Shown: piece after piece, positions 24,753 through 33,067 of the stretch | How positions within the stretch are numbered: the first letter of the stretch is position 1 | How the letters are laid out: every line of letters starts with the position of its first letter | DNA from: Lachnospiraceae bacterium | GTDB taxonomy: Bacteria; Bacillota; Clostridia; Lachnospirales; Lachnospiraceae | Length of the DNA stretch: 64,000 bases | Assembly: GCA_017935565.1 (NCBI GenBank) | Contig: JAGBHK010000022.1 | Coordinates: 124,001 to 188,000 of the forward strand | Direction: 5' to 3' | Made by a program: the position numbers and the translations under genes | Notes under the pieces: generated by a model | Seen by the model: only the letters and a program-made list of their open reading frames with translations | What the model was told of the DNA's origin: nothing | Databases searched by the model: none

Positions 24753-25165
24753 AAAAAAATAAAAAGCAACAGACAGAGAATGTTCGCTGTGTTGTAATAT
24801 TAGCATCTAATGAAAAGGAATCTATTGATAAAGCAGCTTTAAAAGAAAATAAGCAGTTAAGATATATTAATGAGTATGCAAATGCACATGGATTGATAGT
24901 GACCAAAATTGTACGAAAGGGATGTTTTTCGATAAATGTAGTTGAAGGGATGTTTACGTATTGTGTAGAACTGCTTAAACAAGGAATAGCAGAAGCTGTG
25001 TTATTGGCTAATATGTATTATATTGGGCGTGATGAGTTTGACATATATAATAAGGTGGGATTGATTAGAGGTAGTGGCTTTAGGATATTTACTGTTGATG
25101 ATGGTGAACTAATGTTGAATATTCATCCGATTAAAAGAAAAGTGGTGAACAAGTATGAAAGATAG
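24749..25165 (+). CDS. Resolvase N-terminal-like protein without catalytic residues
   Basis: The 138-residue protein has the strand-helix pattern of a serine resolvase N-terminal domain: VRCVVILASNEKES, then QLRYINEYANAHGLIVTKIVRKGCFS, then LLKQGIAEAVLLANMYYIGRDEFD and a final strand FRIFTVDD. The usual Tyr-x-Arg-x-Ser is replaced by ILASN and the Arg pair of the active site is not clear. No DNA-binding domain follows. It overlaps both neighbours and so is part of a tight operon with XRE and MazF genes. Confidence 0.6.
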   Translation: MKKNKKQQTENVRCVVILASNEKESIDKAALKENKQLRYINEYANAHGLIVTKIVRKGCFSINVVEGMFTYCVELLKQGIAEAVLLANMYYIGRDEFDIYNKVGLIRGSGFRIFTVDDGELMLNIHPIKRKVVNKYER

Positions 25166-25523
25166 AGAAAAATTGATTAGAGGAGACGTGATATGGGTTA
25201 ATTTGGGGGAACATCCGGTAAGTCATGTTCATTCAGGACAAAGACCGTGTATAGTTATTAGTACCAATAAAAGCAATGGACATGTTTATACAGTTATACC
25301 TGGTAGTTGTAAAATGGAAAAGAGGCAATTACCAATGCATGCAATATTATATCCTAAGGAATCAGGGTGTGGATTGTCTAGAAAGACGGTGTTTATGGCA
25401 GAACAAGTAACTACTGTGGACAAAAAACAAGTGTTGATAAAGGTTGGGCATATACCGGAAGAGTCGGATACTTGGTCAAGAATCAATGACATTATTATTA
25501 GACAGTTGGATATGGGAGTGTAA
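25155..25523 (+). CDS. PemK/MazF-family endoribonuclease toxin
   Basis: The 122-residue protein shows the family features: RGDVIWVNLG at the start, GQRPCIVIS (the conserved Arg-Pro segment), YTVIPGS and the C-terminal strand KVGHIPEESDTWSRINDIIIRQL. Family members cut mRNA at short sequences. No canonical antitoxin gene lies immediately upstream: the preceding overlapping gene is resolvase-like. The XRE protein at 24501 or an antitoxin elsewhere may neutralise it. The gene overlaps its upstream neighbour by 11 bases. Confidence 0.85.
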   Translation: MKDREKLIRGDVIWVNLGEHPVSHVHSGQRPCIVISTNKSNGHVYTVIPGSCKMEKRQLPMHAILYPKESGCGLSRKTVFMAEQVTTVDKKQVLIKVGHIPEESDTWSRINDIIIRQLDMGV

Positions 25524-25527
25524 CAAT

Positions 25528-25737
25528 ATGGAAGAAAATGTGAAAGAAAAGGTACCTATATGGGAAAAGGTAACACTCACTAAAGAAGAAGCTGCTGAAT
25601 ATAGTCATATAGGTTTGAACAAGTTGGAAGAACTTTTGAAGATGCCTGGATGCAAGTTTGTCTTGTATGTTGGTAAGAAAAAACTCATTAAACGTAAGGA
25701 GTTTGAAAAATATTTAGCTGATAATATTGAAATATAA
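25528..25737 (+). CDS. xis: Tn916-type excisionase (Xis)
   Basis: The 69-residue protein, starting at ATG 25528 behind GGGAG, matches the Tn916 Xis plan: VPIWEKVTLTKEEAAEYSHIGLNKLEELL followed by a basic wing and IKRKEFEKYL. Xis bends element-end DNA and directs Int toward excision. The MazF gene ends four bases upstream and the integrase starts 77 bases downstream, after a terminator-like hairpin. The order Xis-Int at an element end is that of Tn916-family integrative elements. Confidence 0.85.
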   Translation: MEENVKEKVPIWEKVTLTKEEAAEYSHIGLNKLEELLKMPGCKFVLYVGKKKLIKRKEFEKYLADNIEI

Positions 25738-25748
25738 GAATTTACTTT

Positions 25749-25796
25749 TGAGCCTCTTTGTGGTATAGTTGATACCGATATTGAGGCTCACTTTTT
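25749..25796 (+). terminator. Hairpin between xis and int
   Basis: TGAGCCTC (25749-25756) pairs with GAGGCTCA (25783-25790), with inner GGTAT/ATACC pairing, followed by CTTTTT. It would stop transcription coming from xis, leaving int dependent on a different promoter or on readthrough. Confidence 0.65.
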
Positions 25797-25814
25797 ATGA
25801 AGGGGGTTGACAAT

Positions 25815-26945
25815 ATGGGAAAGGACCTTAGAGGAAAGGAACTTGGTACTGGATTAAGCCAAAGAGAAGATGGCTTATATGTAGGTAGATACACAAATAA
25901 ATATGGTAAGCGTGTTCAAAAGGTTTTACCGAAGCTTAAAGAGGTAAGACAGTGGTTAGCGGATGCACAGTATACGGATGAGCATAGTAATATAGATTTT
26001 CCTGATGCAATGACAGTTAATTCATGGTTTGAATATTGGATTAGTGTAAAGAAGAGAACAGTCAGACCTAATACTGTTCGTAATTATACTGAGAGATATC
26101 AGCGCAATATTGAACCTGTGATAGGAAATAAGACGCTAGGTAGTGTTAATACAATTCATTGCCAGACTATAATGAATAGGATGGCAGATGAGGGATATAG
26201 AACAACTACGATATATCAGACCAGGATAGCTTTATATAATATGCTTGATTATGCGTATCAAAATGATGTTATACGTAAAAATCCGTGCAATAAGATGGTT
26301 AAGTCAGATATAGGCAAACAATCAACCAAAAAGCAGGCATTAACAATCGGACAGCAGAAAGAGTTTTGCAAAGCTATAGTAGGTACTGCGTATGAATATC
26401 AGTATCGTTTTCTGATGCAGACAGGACTTCGAACTGGTGAATTGGTTGGATTAAAATGGTCTGATGTTGATTTGGAGAACCGAACATTGACGATTAATCG
26501 CTCTATGGAATACAGGCATTCTGTAAAGGTGTGGAGAATAGGTGAACCAAAAAGCAAATCAGGATATCGAACGATTCCATTAACGGATGAAGCGGTAGAG
26601 ATTCTTAAACTGCAGAAGCAAAAGAATCGCTCGTATAAAGTTGTTCCCATGGAGTGGTCAGAATTTGTATTCCTATGCAGAAAGGGAACACCAGTTAAGA
26701 ATAGTACATATGATACGATGCTTTTCAAAATATGTGATAACGCTAGAATTCCGAGATTTTCTATGCATGTGTTGAGACATACTTTTGCAACAAGATGTAT
26801 TGAAGCGGGTATGAAACCTAAAACATTGCAGACAATACTTGGACATTCGAACATTGGAATTACCATGAATTTATATGTTCATACTACAGAGGAACAAAAA
26901 CATAAGGAAATTGACCAGATTGCGAGTGCTTTGAAAGTAATTTAG
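25815..26945 (+). CDS. int: Tn916-type tyrosine integrase
   Basis: The 376-residue enzyme starts at ATG 25815 behind AAGGGGG; the ATG at 25797 precedes that site. It has an N-terminal arm-binding region (LSQREDGLYVGRYTNKYGKR), a core-binding domain (about 70-165) and a catalytic domain with Arg in MQTGLRTGELVGL, HVLRHTFATRC, LGHSNIGIT and the Tyr nucleophile in MNLYVHT. It would integrate and excise the element whose end lies in the next 110 bases. Transcription points toward ychF. Confidence 0.92.
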   Translation: MGKDLRGKELGTGLSQREDGLYVGRYTNKYGKRVQKVLPKLKEVRQWLADAQYTDEHSNIDFPDAMTVNSWFEYWISVKKRTVRPNTVRNYTERYQRNIEPVIGNKTLGSVNTIHCQTIMNRMADEGYRTTTIYQTRIALYNMLDYAYQNDVIRKNPCNKMVKSDIGKQSTKKQALTIGQQKEFCKAIVGTAYEYQYRFLMQTGLRTGELVGLKWSDVDLENRTLTINRSMEYRHSVKVWRIGEPKSKSGYRTIPLTDEAVEILKLQKQKNRSYKVVPMEWSEFVFLCRKGTPVKNSTYDTMLFKICDNARIPRFSMHVLRHTFATRCIEAGMKPKTLQTILGHSNIGITMNLYVHTTEEQKHKEIDQIASALKVI

Positions 26946-26966
26946 TCTTATTTTTTTGCCTCTAAA

Positions 26967-27056
26967 AATTGGTACGTAATTGGTACGTTAACCAAAATTT
27001 TAGAATCGGTAAAAATGTCAGTTTGAAAAAATTGGTACGTAAATTGGTACGTAACC
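26967..27056. repeat. Paired TTGGTACGT repeats at the probable element end
   Basis: ATTGGTACGT occurs twice in tandem at about 26968-26988 and twice again at about 27031-27052, 63 bases apart, differing by one base in spacing. Both copies continue into a Thr-codon-like TTAACC or TAACC. They lie between int and ychF, the place expected for integrase arm or core sites. The exact attachment core cannot be named without the other end. Confidence 0.62.
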
Positions 27057-27116
27057 AAATTGTTAAATTACAAAAAGCCCGTAAAATCAAAGGTTTTTAA
27101 GGAGGAATATATAAAA

Positions 27117-28214
27117 ATGAAACTCGGAATTGTAGGACTCCCAAACGTGGGAAAAAGTACATTATTTAATTCTTTGACAAAGGCAGGTGCTGAATCTGCA
27201 AACTATCCATTCTGTACAATCGACCCTAATGTAGGTGTTGTACCTGTTAAGGATGAAAGACTTGACAAGCTTGCAGCTTTATATGATTCTGACAAGATTA
27301 CACCAGCTGTAATTGAATTTGTTGATATAGCAGGTCTTGTAAAGGGTGCGTCAAAGGGTGAAGGTCTTGGTAACCAGTTCCTTGCAAATATTAGAGAAGT
27401 AGATGCTATCGTACATGTTGTAAGATGTTTCGAGGATACAAATGTTATCCATGTTGAAGGTAATATCAATCCATTAAGAGATATAGAGACAATTAATCTT
27501 GAACTTATTTTCTCAGATGTTGAAATATTAGATAGAAGAATTGCAAAGACATCTAAGGGTGCTAATAATGATAAGACATTGGCAAAGGAATTAGATTTGC
27601 TTAAGAGAATTAAGGCTCATCTTGAGGAAGGTAATCTTGCAAAGAGCTTTGAGACAGATGATGAAGATGAAATCAAGTGGATGAAGGATTACAACCTTTT
27701 AACAGGTAAGCCTGTTATTTTCGCTGCAAATGTTGCAGAGGATGATTTGGCTGATAACGGCGATTCAAATGAAAATGTTAAATTAGTTCGCGAGTTCGCT
27801 GCAAAGGAAGGCTTTGAAGTGTTCGTTGTATGTGCACAGATTGAGCAGGAAATTGCAGAACTTGATGATGAGGAAAAGGCTATGTTCCTTGAAGATTTGG
27901 GTATATCTGAATCTGGTTTGGACAAACTTGTTAGAGCAAGCTATCATTTACTTGGTCTTATTAGCTACCTTACAGCGGGTAAGCAGGAAACAAGAGCTTG
28001 GACTATTACAAAGGGCACAAAGGCTCCAGGGGCAGCAGGAAAGATTCACAGCGACTTTGAAAGAGGCTTCATTAGAGCTGAAGTTGTAAATTATCAGGAT
28101 TTACTTGACTGCGGTAGCTATTCTGCAGCTAAGGATAAAGGTCTTGTTGGTCTTGAAGGTAAGGAATACGTAGTCAAAGATGGCGACGTTATTTTGTTTA
28201 GATTTAACGTATAG
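27117..28214 (+). CDS. ychF: Ribosome-binding GTPase/ATPase YchF (OLA1 family)
   Basis: The 365-residue protein starts at ATG 27117 behind AAGGAGG. It has a G1 motif GLPNVGKST, a switch region with DIAGLVKGASKGEG, and the family's C-terminal TGS-like domain (TAGKQETRAWTITKGT, HSDFERGFIRAEVV). YchF is a conserved translation-associated P-loop NTPase that prefers ATP. It marks the return to backbone DNA after the integrase. An in-frame ATG at 27060 is in the repeat region and has no ribosome site. The native promoter of this gene has probably been replaced by element-end DNA. Confidence 0.95.
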   Translation: MKLGIVGLPNVGKSTLFNSLTKAGAESANYPFCTIDPNVGVVPVKDERLDKLAALYDSDKITPAVIEFVDIAGLVKGASKGEGLGNQFLANIREVDAIVHVVRCFEDTNVIHVEGNINPLRDIETINLELIFSDVEILDRRIAKTSKGANNDKTLAKELDLLKRIKAHLEEGNLAKSFETDDEDEIKWMKDYNLLTGKPVIFAANVAEDDLADNGDSNENVKLVREFAAKEGFEVFVVCAQIEQEIAELDDEEKAMFLEDLGISESGLDKLVRASYHLLGLISYLTAGKQETRAWTITKGTKAPGAAGKIHSDFERGFIRAEVVNYQDLLDCGSYSAAKDKGLVGLEGKEYVVKDGDVILFRFNV

Positions 28215-28230
28215 GAGCGGAGTGTAGAAA

Positions 28231-29136
28231 ATGGGTTTATTGGAAGCAACAGTAAGTTTTCCAAATCTTGGAATAGAAATTGAAAAAATGAATAAGTTTA
28301 TTACCGTATTTGGATATGAGATTGCTTATTATGGCATTCTTATTGGAATCGGTATGATGCTTGCTATGGTTGTTGTCCTTCATGAAGCTAAAATTACAGG
28401 ACAGGACACTGAAGACTATATTGATACAGCTATCGTGGTACTTATCAGTGCTATTGTTGGTGCAAGGCTCTATTATGTTATATTTTCTTTTGATAATTAT
28501 AAGGATAATCTTATGGATATCTTTAAGATTAGAGAAGGTGGTCTTGCAATTTACGGTGGAATTATAGGTGGTGCCATTGCAATACTTGCAATGACTAAAA
28601 TAAAGAAGTTGAATTTCTTTAAAATGGGTGATATAGCTGTAATGGGTCTCCTTGTCGGACAAACTATCGGAAGATGGGGGAACTTTATAAACAGAGAAGC
28701 TTATGGCGGGGATACAAATTCTCTTTTTGCTATGAAGATTGACACCTGGTATCCTGGTGTTTCGGTTCAGGAAGGCGTAACCTATATTGATGAAGCTAAT
28801 CGTTATATTCAGGTTCATCCTACATTTCTTTATGAGTCAATGTGGAACTTAATGCTTTTTATATTGATTATGATATTTAGAAAAAAGAAGCAATATAATG
28901 GACAGGTTATTCTGTGGTATTTTGCTGGATATGGTATTGGAAGAACAATCATCGAGGGTATGAGAACAGACCAACTTATATTGTTTGGTACTGGTATTCC
29001 AGTTTCACAGGCTTTATCAGCATTACTTGCTGTAGGTTCAATTATAGCTTTGATTTATTTTGGGATTAAGTATAAGGGAAGAGAATCTGTGTGGGGAGAA
29101 GATTTGAAAAAAATTCCAAAGGAAGAAAAAGAATAG
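28231..29136 (+). CDS. lgt: Prolipoprotein diacylglyceryl transferase
   Basis: The 301-residue membrane enzyme transfers diacylglycerol from phosphatidylglycerol to the lipobox Cys of preprolipoproteins. Seven hydrophobic segments, the motif RWGNFINREAYGG (near 150-162) and HPTFLYESMWN (near 195) are family hallmarks. It lies 16 bases after ychF and probably shares its transcript, ending at the terminator at 29149. It would process the lipoprotein encoded at 11491 among others. Confidence 0.95.
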   Translation: MGLLEATVSFPNLGIEIEKMNKFITVFGYEIAYYGILIGIGMMLAMVVVLHEAKITGQDTEDYIDTAIVVLISAIVGARLYYVIFSFDNYKDNLMDIFKIREGGLAIYGGIIGGAIAILAMTKIKKLNFFKMGDIAVMGLLVGQTIGRWGNFINREAYGGDTNSLFAMKIDTWYPGVSVQEGVTYIDEANRYIQVHPTFLYESMWNLMLFILIMIFRKKKQYNGQVILWYFAGYGIGRTIIEGMRTDQLILFGTGIPVSQALSALLAVGSIIALIYFGIKYKGRESVWGEDLKKIPKEEKE

Positions 29137-29148
29137 ATGGTCTATAAT

Positions 29149-29195
29149 AGCGGAGACTGTGATTTAAAAATGTCGCAGCCTCCGTTAATTTTTTT
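29149..29195 (+). terminator. Terminator after lgt, near-copy of the one at 30942
   Basis: AGCGGAGACTGTGA (29149-29162) pairs with TGTCGCAGCCTCCGTT (29171-29186) with a few mismatches, followed by seven T. The sequence is nearly the same as the perfect hairpin at 30942-30987, including the loop and T tract. Confidence 0.82.
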
Positions 29196-29252
29196 AAAAA
29201 TTCTAAATTAATTGAAATATTTTCCTGATGTAATGTGTCTATACGTATGAAA

Positions 29253-29268
29253 GGTAACAAAAGTTACC
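29253..29268. promoter_or_regulatory. GGTAAC-AAAA-GTTACC inverted repeat upstream of the ECF sigma gene
   Basis: The 6-bp arms flank a 4-base spacer, 60 bases before the sigma-factor start. ECF operons usually carry an autoregulated promoter with a GTAAC-like -35 element, which this resembles, but the matching -10 is not certain. Confidence 0.4.
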
Positions 29269-29327
29269 ATTCATATTAAGTGATTGGTACCAAGATTTAC
29301 AAATCTAGAAAAGAAAGGAGCAGTAAA

Positions 29328-29879
29328 ATGGAAGAAACAATCGAAAAGCCTATCTATATGGAGATTTCAAGCGAGAAAGAGAGTCTGACTGAAATAGATA
29401 TGGAGCGTTGGATGAATGATTATGGAACTTATTTACTGCGATTGTGTACACTTTATTTAAAAGATAAAACATCAGCAGAAGATGCTGTACAGGATACTTA
29501 TATCCGCGCATGGGTGAATCGAAATTCTTTTGAAGGACGTTCTAGTGAAAAGACATGGCTTACAAAAATAGCAGTGAATGTATGCAAGAATATGTTGAGA
29601 AGTCCGTGGAACCGAAAAACTGAAGTAAAGAATTTTGAAGAACTGGTAGGAATTAGTAAGAATGAATACGAACAGGTTAACAGACAAATCGATGTGATGA
29701 ATGCTATATTAAAACTAAAGGAAAAATATAGAATAGTTATTCTTTTGTTTTATTATGAAGAGTTGTCAGTAAAGGAAATGGCAAAAGTGTTAGCGGAAAA
29801 GGAAGCAACGGTTATAACACAACTTAAGCGTGCAAGAGAAAAGTTAGGCGACTTGTTAACTATGTTTGAAAAGGAGTGA
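29328..29879 (+). CDS. ECF-type RNA polymerase sigma factor
   Basis: The 183-residue protein starts at ATG 29328 behind AAAGGAG. It has sigma-2 (YLLRLCTLYLKDKTSAEDAVQDTYIRAWVNR) and sigma-4 (YRIVILLFYYEELSVKEMAKVLAEKEATVITQLKRAREKL, each quoted in part from residues 45-75 and 125-165) regions and no sigma-3, as in the extracytoplasmic-function group. The downstream membrane protein is the likely anti-sigma. The two-gene cassette sits between two nearly identical terminators. Confidence 0.88.
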   Translation: MEETIEKPIYMEISSEKESLTEIDMERWMNDYGTYLLRLCTLYLKDKTSAEDAVQDTYIRAWVNRNSFEGRSSEKTWLTKIAVNVCKNMLRSPWNRKTEVKNFEELVGISKNEYEQVNRQIDVMNAILKLKEKYRIVILLFYYEELSVKEMAKVLAEKEATVITQLKRAREKLGDLLTMFEKE

Positions 29880-29886
29880 ATCAAGT

Positions 29887-30924
29887 ATGGGTAATAAAAT
29901 GATAGATGATATGATGGAGAATATCGTAATGAGTGACGAATTGAAGGTGAAAATTCGTGAGAATGCATTAGGTGAATGCAAGGTGGTTAAATTTAAAAGA
30001 GCAAAAATGAAAAAAATTGTATTAGTGGCAGCCTTATGTGTGTTGATATTAGGGGCAATGACAGTAATTGCAGCTAATAATGCTAAAAAGAAAGAAAACC
30101 ATTTTATGGATATTTTAGGCCATGATGCTGATACACAGAAAGAATTAGAAGAAGATGGAATATATCAAAAAATTGAATCGTCATATCGCGAAGGCGATAT
30201 CATAGCGGTTTCAAATGATGGTATAACAGTGGCTTTAAAAGAAACAATTATAGACAAGAACGTAGTAAAAGCGTTAATTCAGATAAGGGCAGATGAAAGT
30301 ATAGAATTAGATGAAAAAACTTATTTTGAAGAATGGTTTATAAAGGGAACTGTACTTAAAACTCCAGGTGTGGGTGAGAGTCCGTATGAATATTCTAGTA
30401 CAATGGAGTATGCAATGGAAGGTACGAAAGATTTAGAAGGACAATGGTGTATAGTTAATCTTGACAATTCCAACGGACAAAGCTGGAAATCAGGTGATAT
30501 AGTAGAAATTGAATTTAATAATATGTTTAAGTTTGATAAATATTTTAATAAGACTATTGTTTCGGATGGAACTTGGACCCTTAAATGGGAAATAAACGTT
30601 AATGAAAAGTGCATTCAAATTCCTGTAAATGAAACAATTGATGCTAATGGCATGAATTATCATATTGATAATGTAGAAATCACACCATGTTCAATTAAAA
30701 TTAATTTTTCTGAATCTGCAGAAGGTTCAGTGTCATACCAACCATTAAAATTTAAGGTTTATGCGAAAGACGGTTTACTATTTGAAACTGACAAATTACA
30801 TGAAAGGTTGGTGTCTTCGAGTATTGGACATGACGGGGAAATATATTTCTTTGGAGATGTTTGGATTTTGGATGATATTGAAAAAATTTCAATCGAAGGT
30901 AAGGAATATACAGTTTCAAAATAA
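29887..30924 (+). CDS. Membrane-bound anti-sigma-like protein (DUF4179 type)
   Basis: The 345-residue protein starts at ATG 29887 behind AAGGAG. It has a short cytoplasmic N-terminal region (about 45 residues, probable sigma-binding part), one membrane segment IVLVAALCVLILGAMTVIA, and a beta-rich extracytoplasmic domain of about 270 residues. This layout and the position next to an ECF sigma factor point to an anti-sigma factor that senses an envelope signal. The stimulus is not evident. It overlaps no gene and ends at the perfect terminator at 30942. Confidence 0.72.
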   Translation: MGNKMIDDMMENIVMSDELKVKIRENALGECKVVKFKRAKMKKIVLVAALCVLILGAMTVIAANNAKKKENHFMDILGHDADTQKELEEDGIYQKIESSYREGDIIAVSNDGITVALKETIIDKNVVKALIQIRADESIELDEKTYFEEWFIKGTVLKTPGVGESPYEYSSTMEYAMEGTKDLEGQWCIVNLDNSNGQSWKSGDIVEIEFNNMFKFDKYFNKTIVSDGTWTLKWEINVNEKCIQIPVNETIDANGMNYHIDNVEITPCSIKINFSESAEGSVSYQPLKFKVYAKDGLLFETDKLHERLVSSSIGHDGEIYFFGDVWILDDIEKISIEGKEYTVSK

Positions 30925-30941
30925 TACTTAAAGTATATGAC

Positions 30942-30987
30942 AGCGGAGGCTGTGACTTAAAAGTCACAGCCTCCGCTAATTTTTTTG
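30942..30987 (+). terminator. Terminator after the anti-sigma gene, perfect stem
   Basis: AGCGGAGGCTGTGACTT (30942-30958) is exactly complementary to 30961-30977, followed by seven T. It isolates the ECF cassette from the division cluster. Confidence 0.9.
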
Positions 30988-31007
30988 TAAAAATATCGAA
31001 AAAATGC

Positions 31008-31036
31008 TTGATTTATTGGCTTATATGGTTTACAAT
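31008..31036 (+). promoter_or_regulatory. SigA-type promoter of the division cluster
   Basis: TTGATT (31008-31013), a 17-base spacer and TACAAT (31031-31036) make a good housekeeping promoter. The start point would be near 31043, just before the MraZ boxes. Confidence 0.72.
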
Positions 31037-31047
31037 GTCATCATGAG

Positions 31048-31095
31048 GTGGTAGAAAGTGGTTGTTTGTGGTGTCTGTGTGGTTGAAAGTGGTGG
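31048..31095 (+). promoter_or_regulatory. MraZ operator: five phased GTGG boxes
   Basis: GTGG occurs at 31048, 31058, 31068, 31079 and 31089, spaced 10, 10, 11 and 10 bases, with GGTGG closing at 31095. MraZ binds arrays of GTGG-type repeats at about 10-base spacing upstream of its own gene. The boxes lie just downstream of the predicted start point, suited to repression. Confidence 0.8.
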
Positions 31096-31133
31096 ATTTC
31101 ATAAATAACCGATAGCAAAGAAGGTGCAGCGAT

Positions 31134-31565
31134 ATGTTCATGAGTGAATATAATCATTCCATTGATGCCAAAGGAAGAATGATTGTACCTGCCAAGTTTA
31201 GAGAGGCGTTGGGAAATGATTTTATAGTAACTCAGGGCTTAGATGGTTGCCTTTTTGTTTTCCCTAATTCAGAGTGGCAGGTTTTTGAGGAAAAGTTAAG
31301 ATCGTTACCTGTATCCAATAAGGATGCCAGAAAGTTTAGTCGTTTCTTCTTAGCGGGAGCGGCTCAAGTTGAACTTGATGGACAGGGAAGAATATTATTG
31401 CCTGCAGTGCTTCGACAGTTTGCGGGGTTAGAAAAGGACGCTGTTGTAGTAGGTGTTGGTAGCAGAGTTGAAATTTGGGACAAGTCTAGATGGGAAGAGA
31501 ATACATCCTTTGATGATATGGATGAAATTGCTGAACATATGGCGGACTTGGGAATTAGTATTTAG
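31134..31565 (+). CDS. mraZ: Transcriptional regulator MraZ
   Basis: The 143-residue protein has two AbrB-like SpoVT/MraZ halves: MSEYNHSIDAKGRMIVPAKFREAL at the start and AQVELDGQGRILLPAVLRQFAGL (near 80-103). MraZ is a ring-forming DNA-binding protein that controls the division and wall cluster from its first gene. The repeat array immediately upstream is its likely target. The gene begins 17 genes' worth of co-directional wall and sporulation loci. Confidence 0.95.
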   Translation: MFMSEYNHSIDAKGRMIVPAKFREALGNDFIVTQGLDGCLFVFPNSEWQVFEEKLRSLPVSNKDARKFSRFFLAGAAQVELDGQGRILLPAVLRQFAGLEKDAVVVGVGSRVEIWDKSRWEENTSFDDMDEIAEHMADLGISI

Positions 31566-31584
31566 TATTTAGTAGGAGAAGAAG

Positions 31585-32535
31585 ATGGAGTTTAATCATG
31601 TATCCGTTTTGATGGACGAAACCATTGACAGTTTGAATATTAAACCGGACGGTATTTATGTTGACGGAACTTTAGGTGGCGCCGGACATGCCAGTGAAGT
31701 TTGCAAACGTTTATCGGATAAGGGTACATTTATAGGAATTGATCAGGATGAAGATGCGCTTAGCGTAGCGACAGAGAGACTTTCGAAATTTAAGGATAAA
31801 CTTAATCTTCATATAGTTAAAAGTAATTATAGTGATTTTGAAAATGTTCTTAATGATTTAGGTATTGATAAGGTTGACGGGATTTTACTTGATATAGGAG
31901 TTTCGTCATATCAGATAGATACAGCGGATAGAGGATTTACATATAAGGAAGATGATGCACCTCTTGACATGCGAATGGACAAGAGTAGTGAATTTTCAGC
32001 TAAAAATGTTGTAAATGAATATTCGGAAATGGAATTATTCAGAGTTATAAGAGATTATGGCGAAGATAAATTTGCTAAAAACATTGCTAAGCATATTGTA
32101 GCTGCTAGACAAGAAAAGGAAATTGAGACTACTGGAGAATTGATTGAGATAATCAAAGCGGCTATACCGATGAAGATTAGAGCAAAAATGGGACATCCAG
32201 CAAAACAGACATTCCAAGCGATTAGAATCGAAGTTAATAAAGAATTGGAAGTGTTGGAAAATTCCATTGATAGAATGATTGAAAGACTTAATCCGGAAGG
32301 AAGATTAAGCATTATTACATTTCATTCATTAGAAGACAGAATAGTAAAGAATAAGTTTAAAGATAACGAGGACCCATGTATATGTCCTAAGAACTTTCCA
32401 AAGTGTGTATGTGGAAGATTAAGTAAAGGTAAATCGGTATATAGAAAGCCTATAGTACCTACAGACAAGGAAGTCGAAGATAACAAAAGGTCTAAAAGTT
32501 CAAAACTTAGAACTTTTGAAAGAAATGAAAATTAA
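31585..32535 (+). CDS. rsmH: 16S rRNA (cytosine-1402-N4)-methyltransferase RsmH
   Basis: The 316-residue enzyme methylates N4 of C1402 in the ribosomal P site with S-adenosylmethionine. Family motifs seen are [14 protein letters not shown] (SAM loop, near 27-40), [14 protein letters not shown] (near 100) and [16 protein letters not shown] (near 235), plus the C-terminal [13 protein letters not shown] cysteine cluster. The start is ATG 31585 behind AGGAG. It follows mraZ by 19 bases. Confidence 0.95.
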   Translation: MEFNHVSVLMDETIDSLNIKPDGIYVDGTLGGAGHASEVCKRLSDKGTFIGIDQDEDALSVATERLSKFKDKLNLHIVKSNYSDFENVLNDLGIDKVDGILLDIGVSSYQIDTADRGFTYKEDDAPLDMRMDKSSEFSAKNVVNEYSEMELFRVIRDYGEDKFAKNIAKHIVAARQEKEIETTGELIEIIKAAIPMKIRAKMGHPAKQTFQAIRIEVNKELEVLENSIDRMIERLNPEGRLSIITFHSLEDRIVKNKFKDNEDPCICPKNFPKCVCGRLSKGKSVYRKPIVPTDKEVEDNKRSKSSKLRTFERNEN

Positions 32536-32558
32536 CTTAAGGATTGGAGAAAATAGAT

Positions 32559-33041
32559 ATGCAAAGAGATTCAAGGAAGAATGAATATATGTATTATACA
32601 GAAGGCAATGCTGTAAGAAAGGTTGCAAGACCTACATATGAGGCTGCACCTAGACATGCAGAGCCTGAAAGAAGACAGGAAACTCACAAAAGAACATACA
32701 AAAATCCAAATGAGGGTTTGACTATAAACGTTCCATATGTTATGTTTTTATTGGTGGCTGCATGCGCAGTTGTAATTTCATGTATGAAGTACATCAATTT
32801 AAACTCTGAGATTAATAAAGTGTCAGATTCTATAGTGTCTATGGAGAATAGCGTAGAGACACTTAAGGCTCAAAATGATGCTGTTGAATATGAGATTAAT
32901 AGCAATGTAGATATCGATGCTATTATTAAGACAGCTACAGAAGAACTTGGAATGGTTAAGATCTCTGAAGATTCAATTCGTTTTTACACAAGCACAGAAG
33001 GCGAATATATGAAGCAGTTTTCCGATGTACCAGTGGAATAA
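32559..33041 (+). CDS. ftsL: Cell division protein FtsL-like
   Basis: The 160-residue bitopic membrane protein has a basic cytoplasmic N-terminus of about 55 residues, one membrane segment VPYVMFLLVAACAVVISCM, and a short coiled coil (INKVSDSIVSMENSVETLKAQ, from 90). This is FtsL's form and place between rsmH and the division PBP. Sequence identity in the family is low, so the call rests on topology and position. Start ATG 32559 follows TTGGAGA; a TTG 15 bases upstream overlaps that site. Confidence 0.75.
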   Translation: MQRDSRKNEYMYYTEGNAVRKVARPTYEAAPRHAEPERRQETHKRTYKNPNEGLTINVPYVMFLLVAACAVVISCMKYINLNSEINKVSDSIVSMENSVETLKAQNDAVEYEINSNVDIDAIIKTATEELGMVKISEDSIRFYTSTEGEYMKQFSDVPVE

Positions 33042-33067
33042 TTATGTGACTTGAGGTGTGATTAAAG

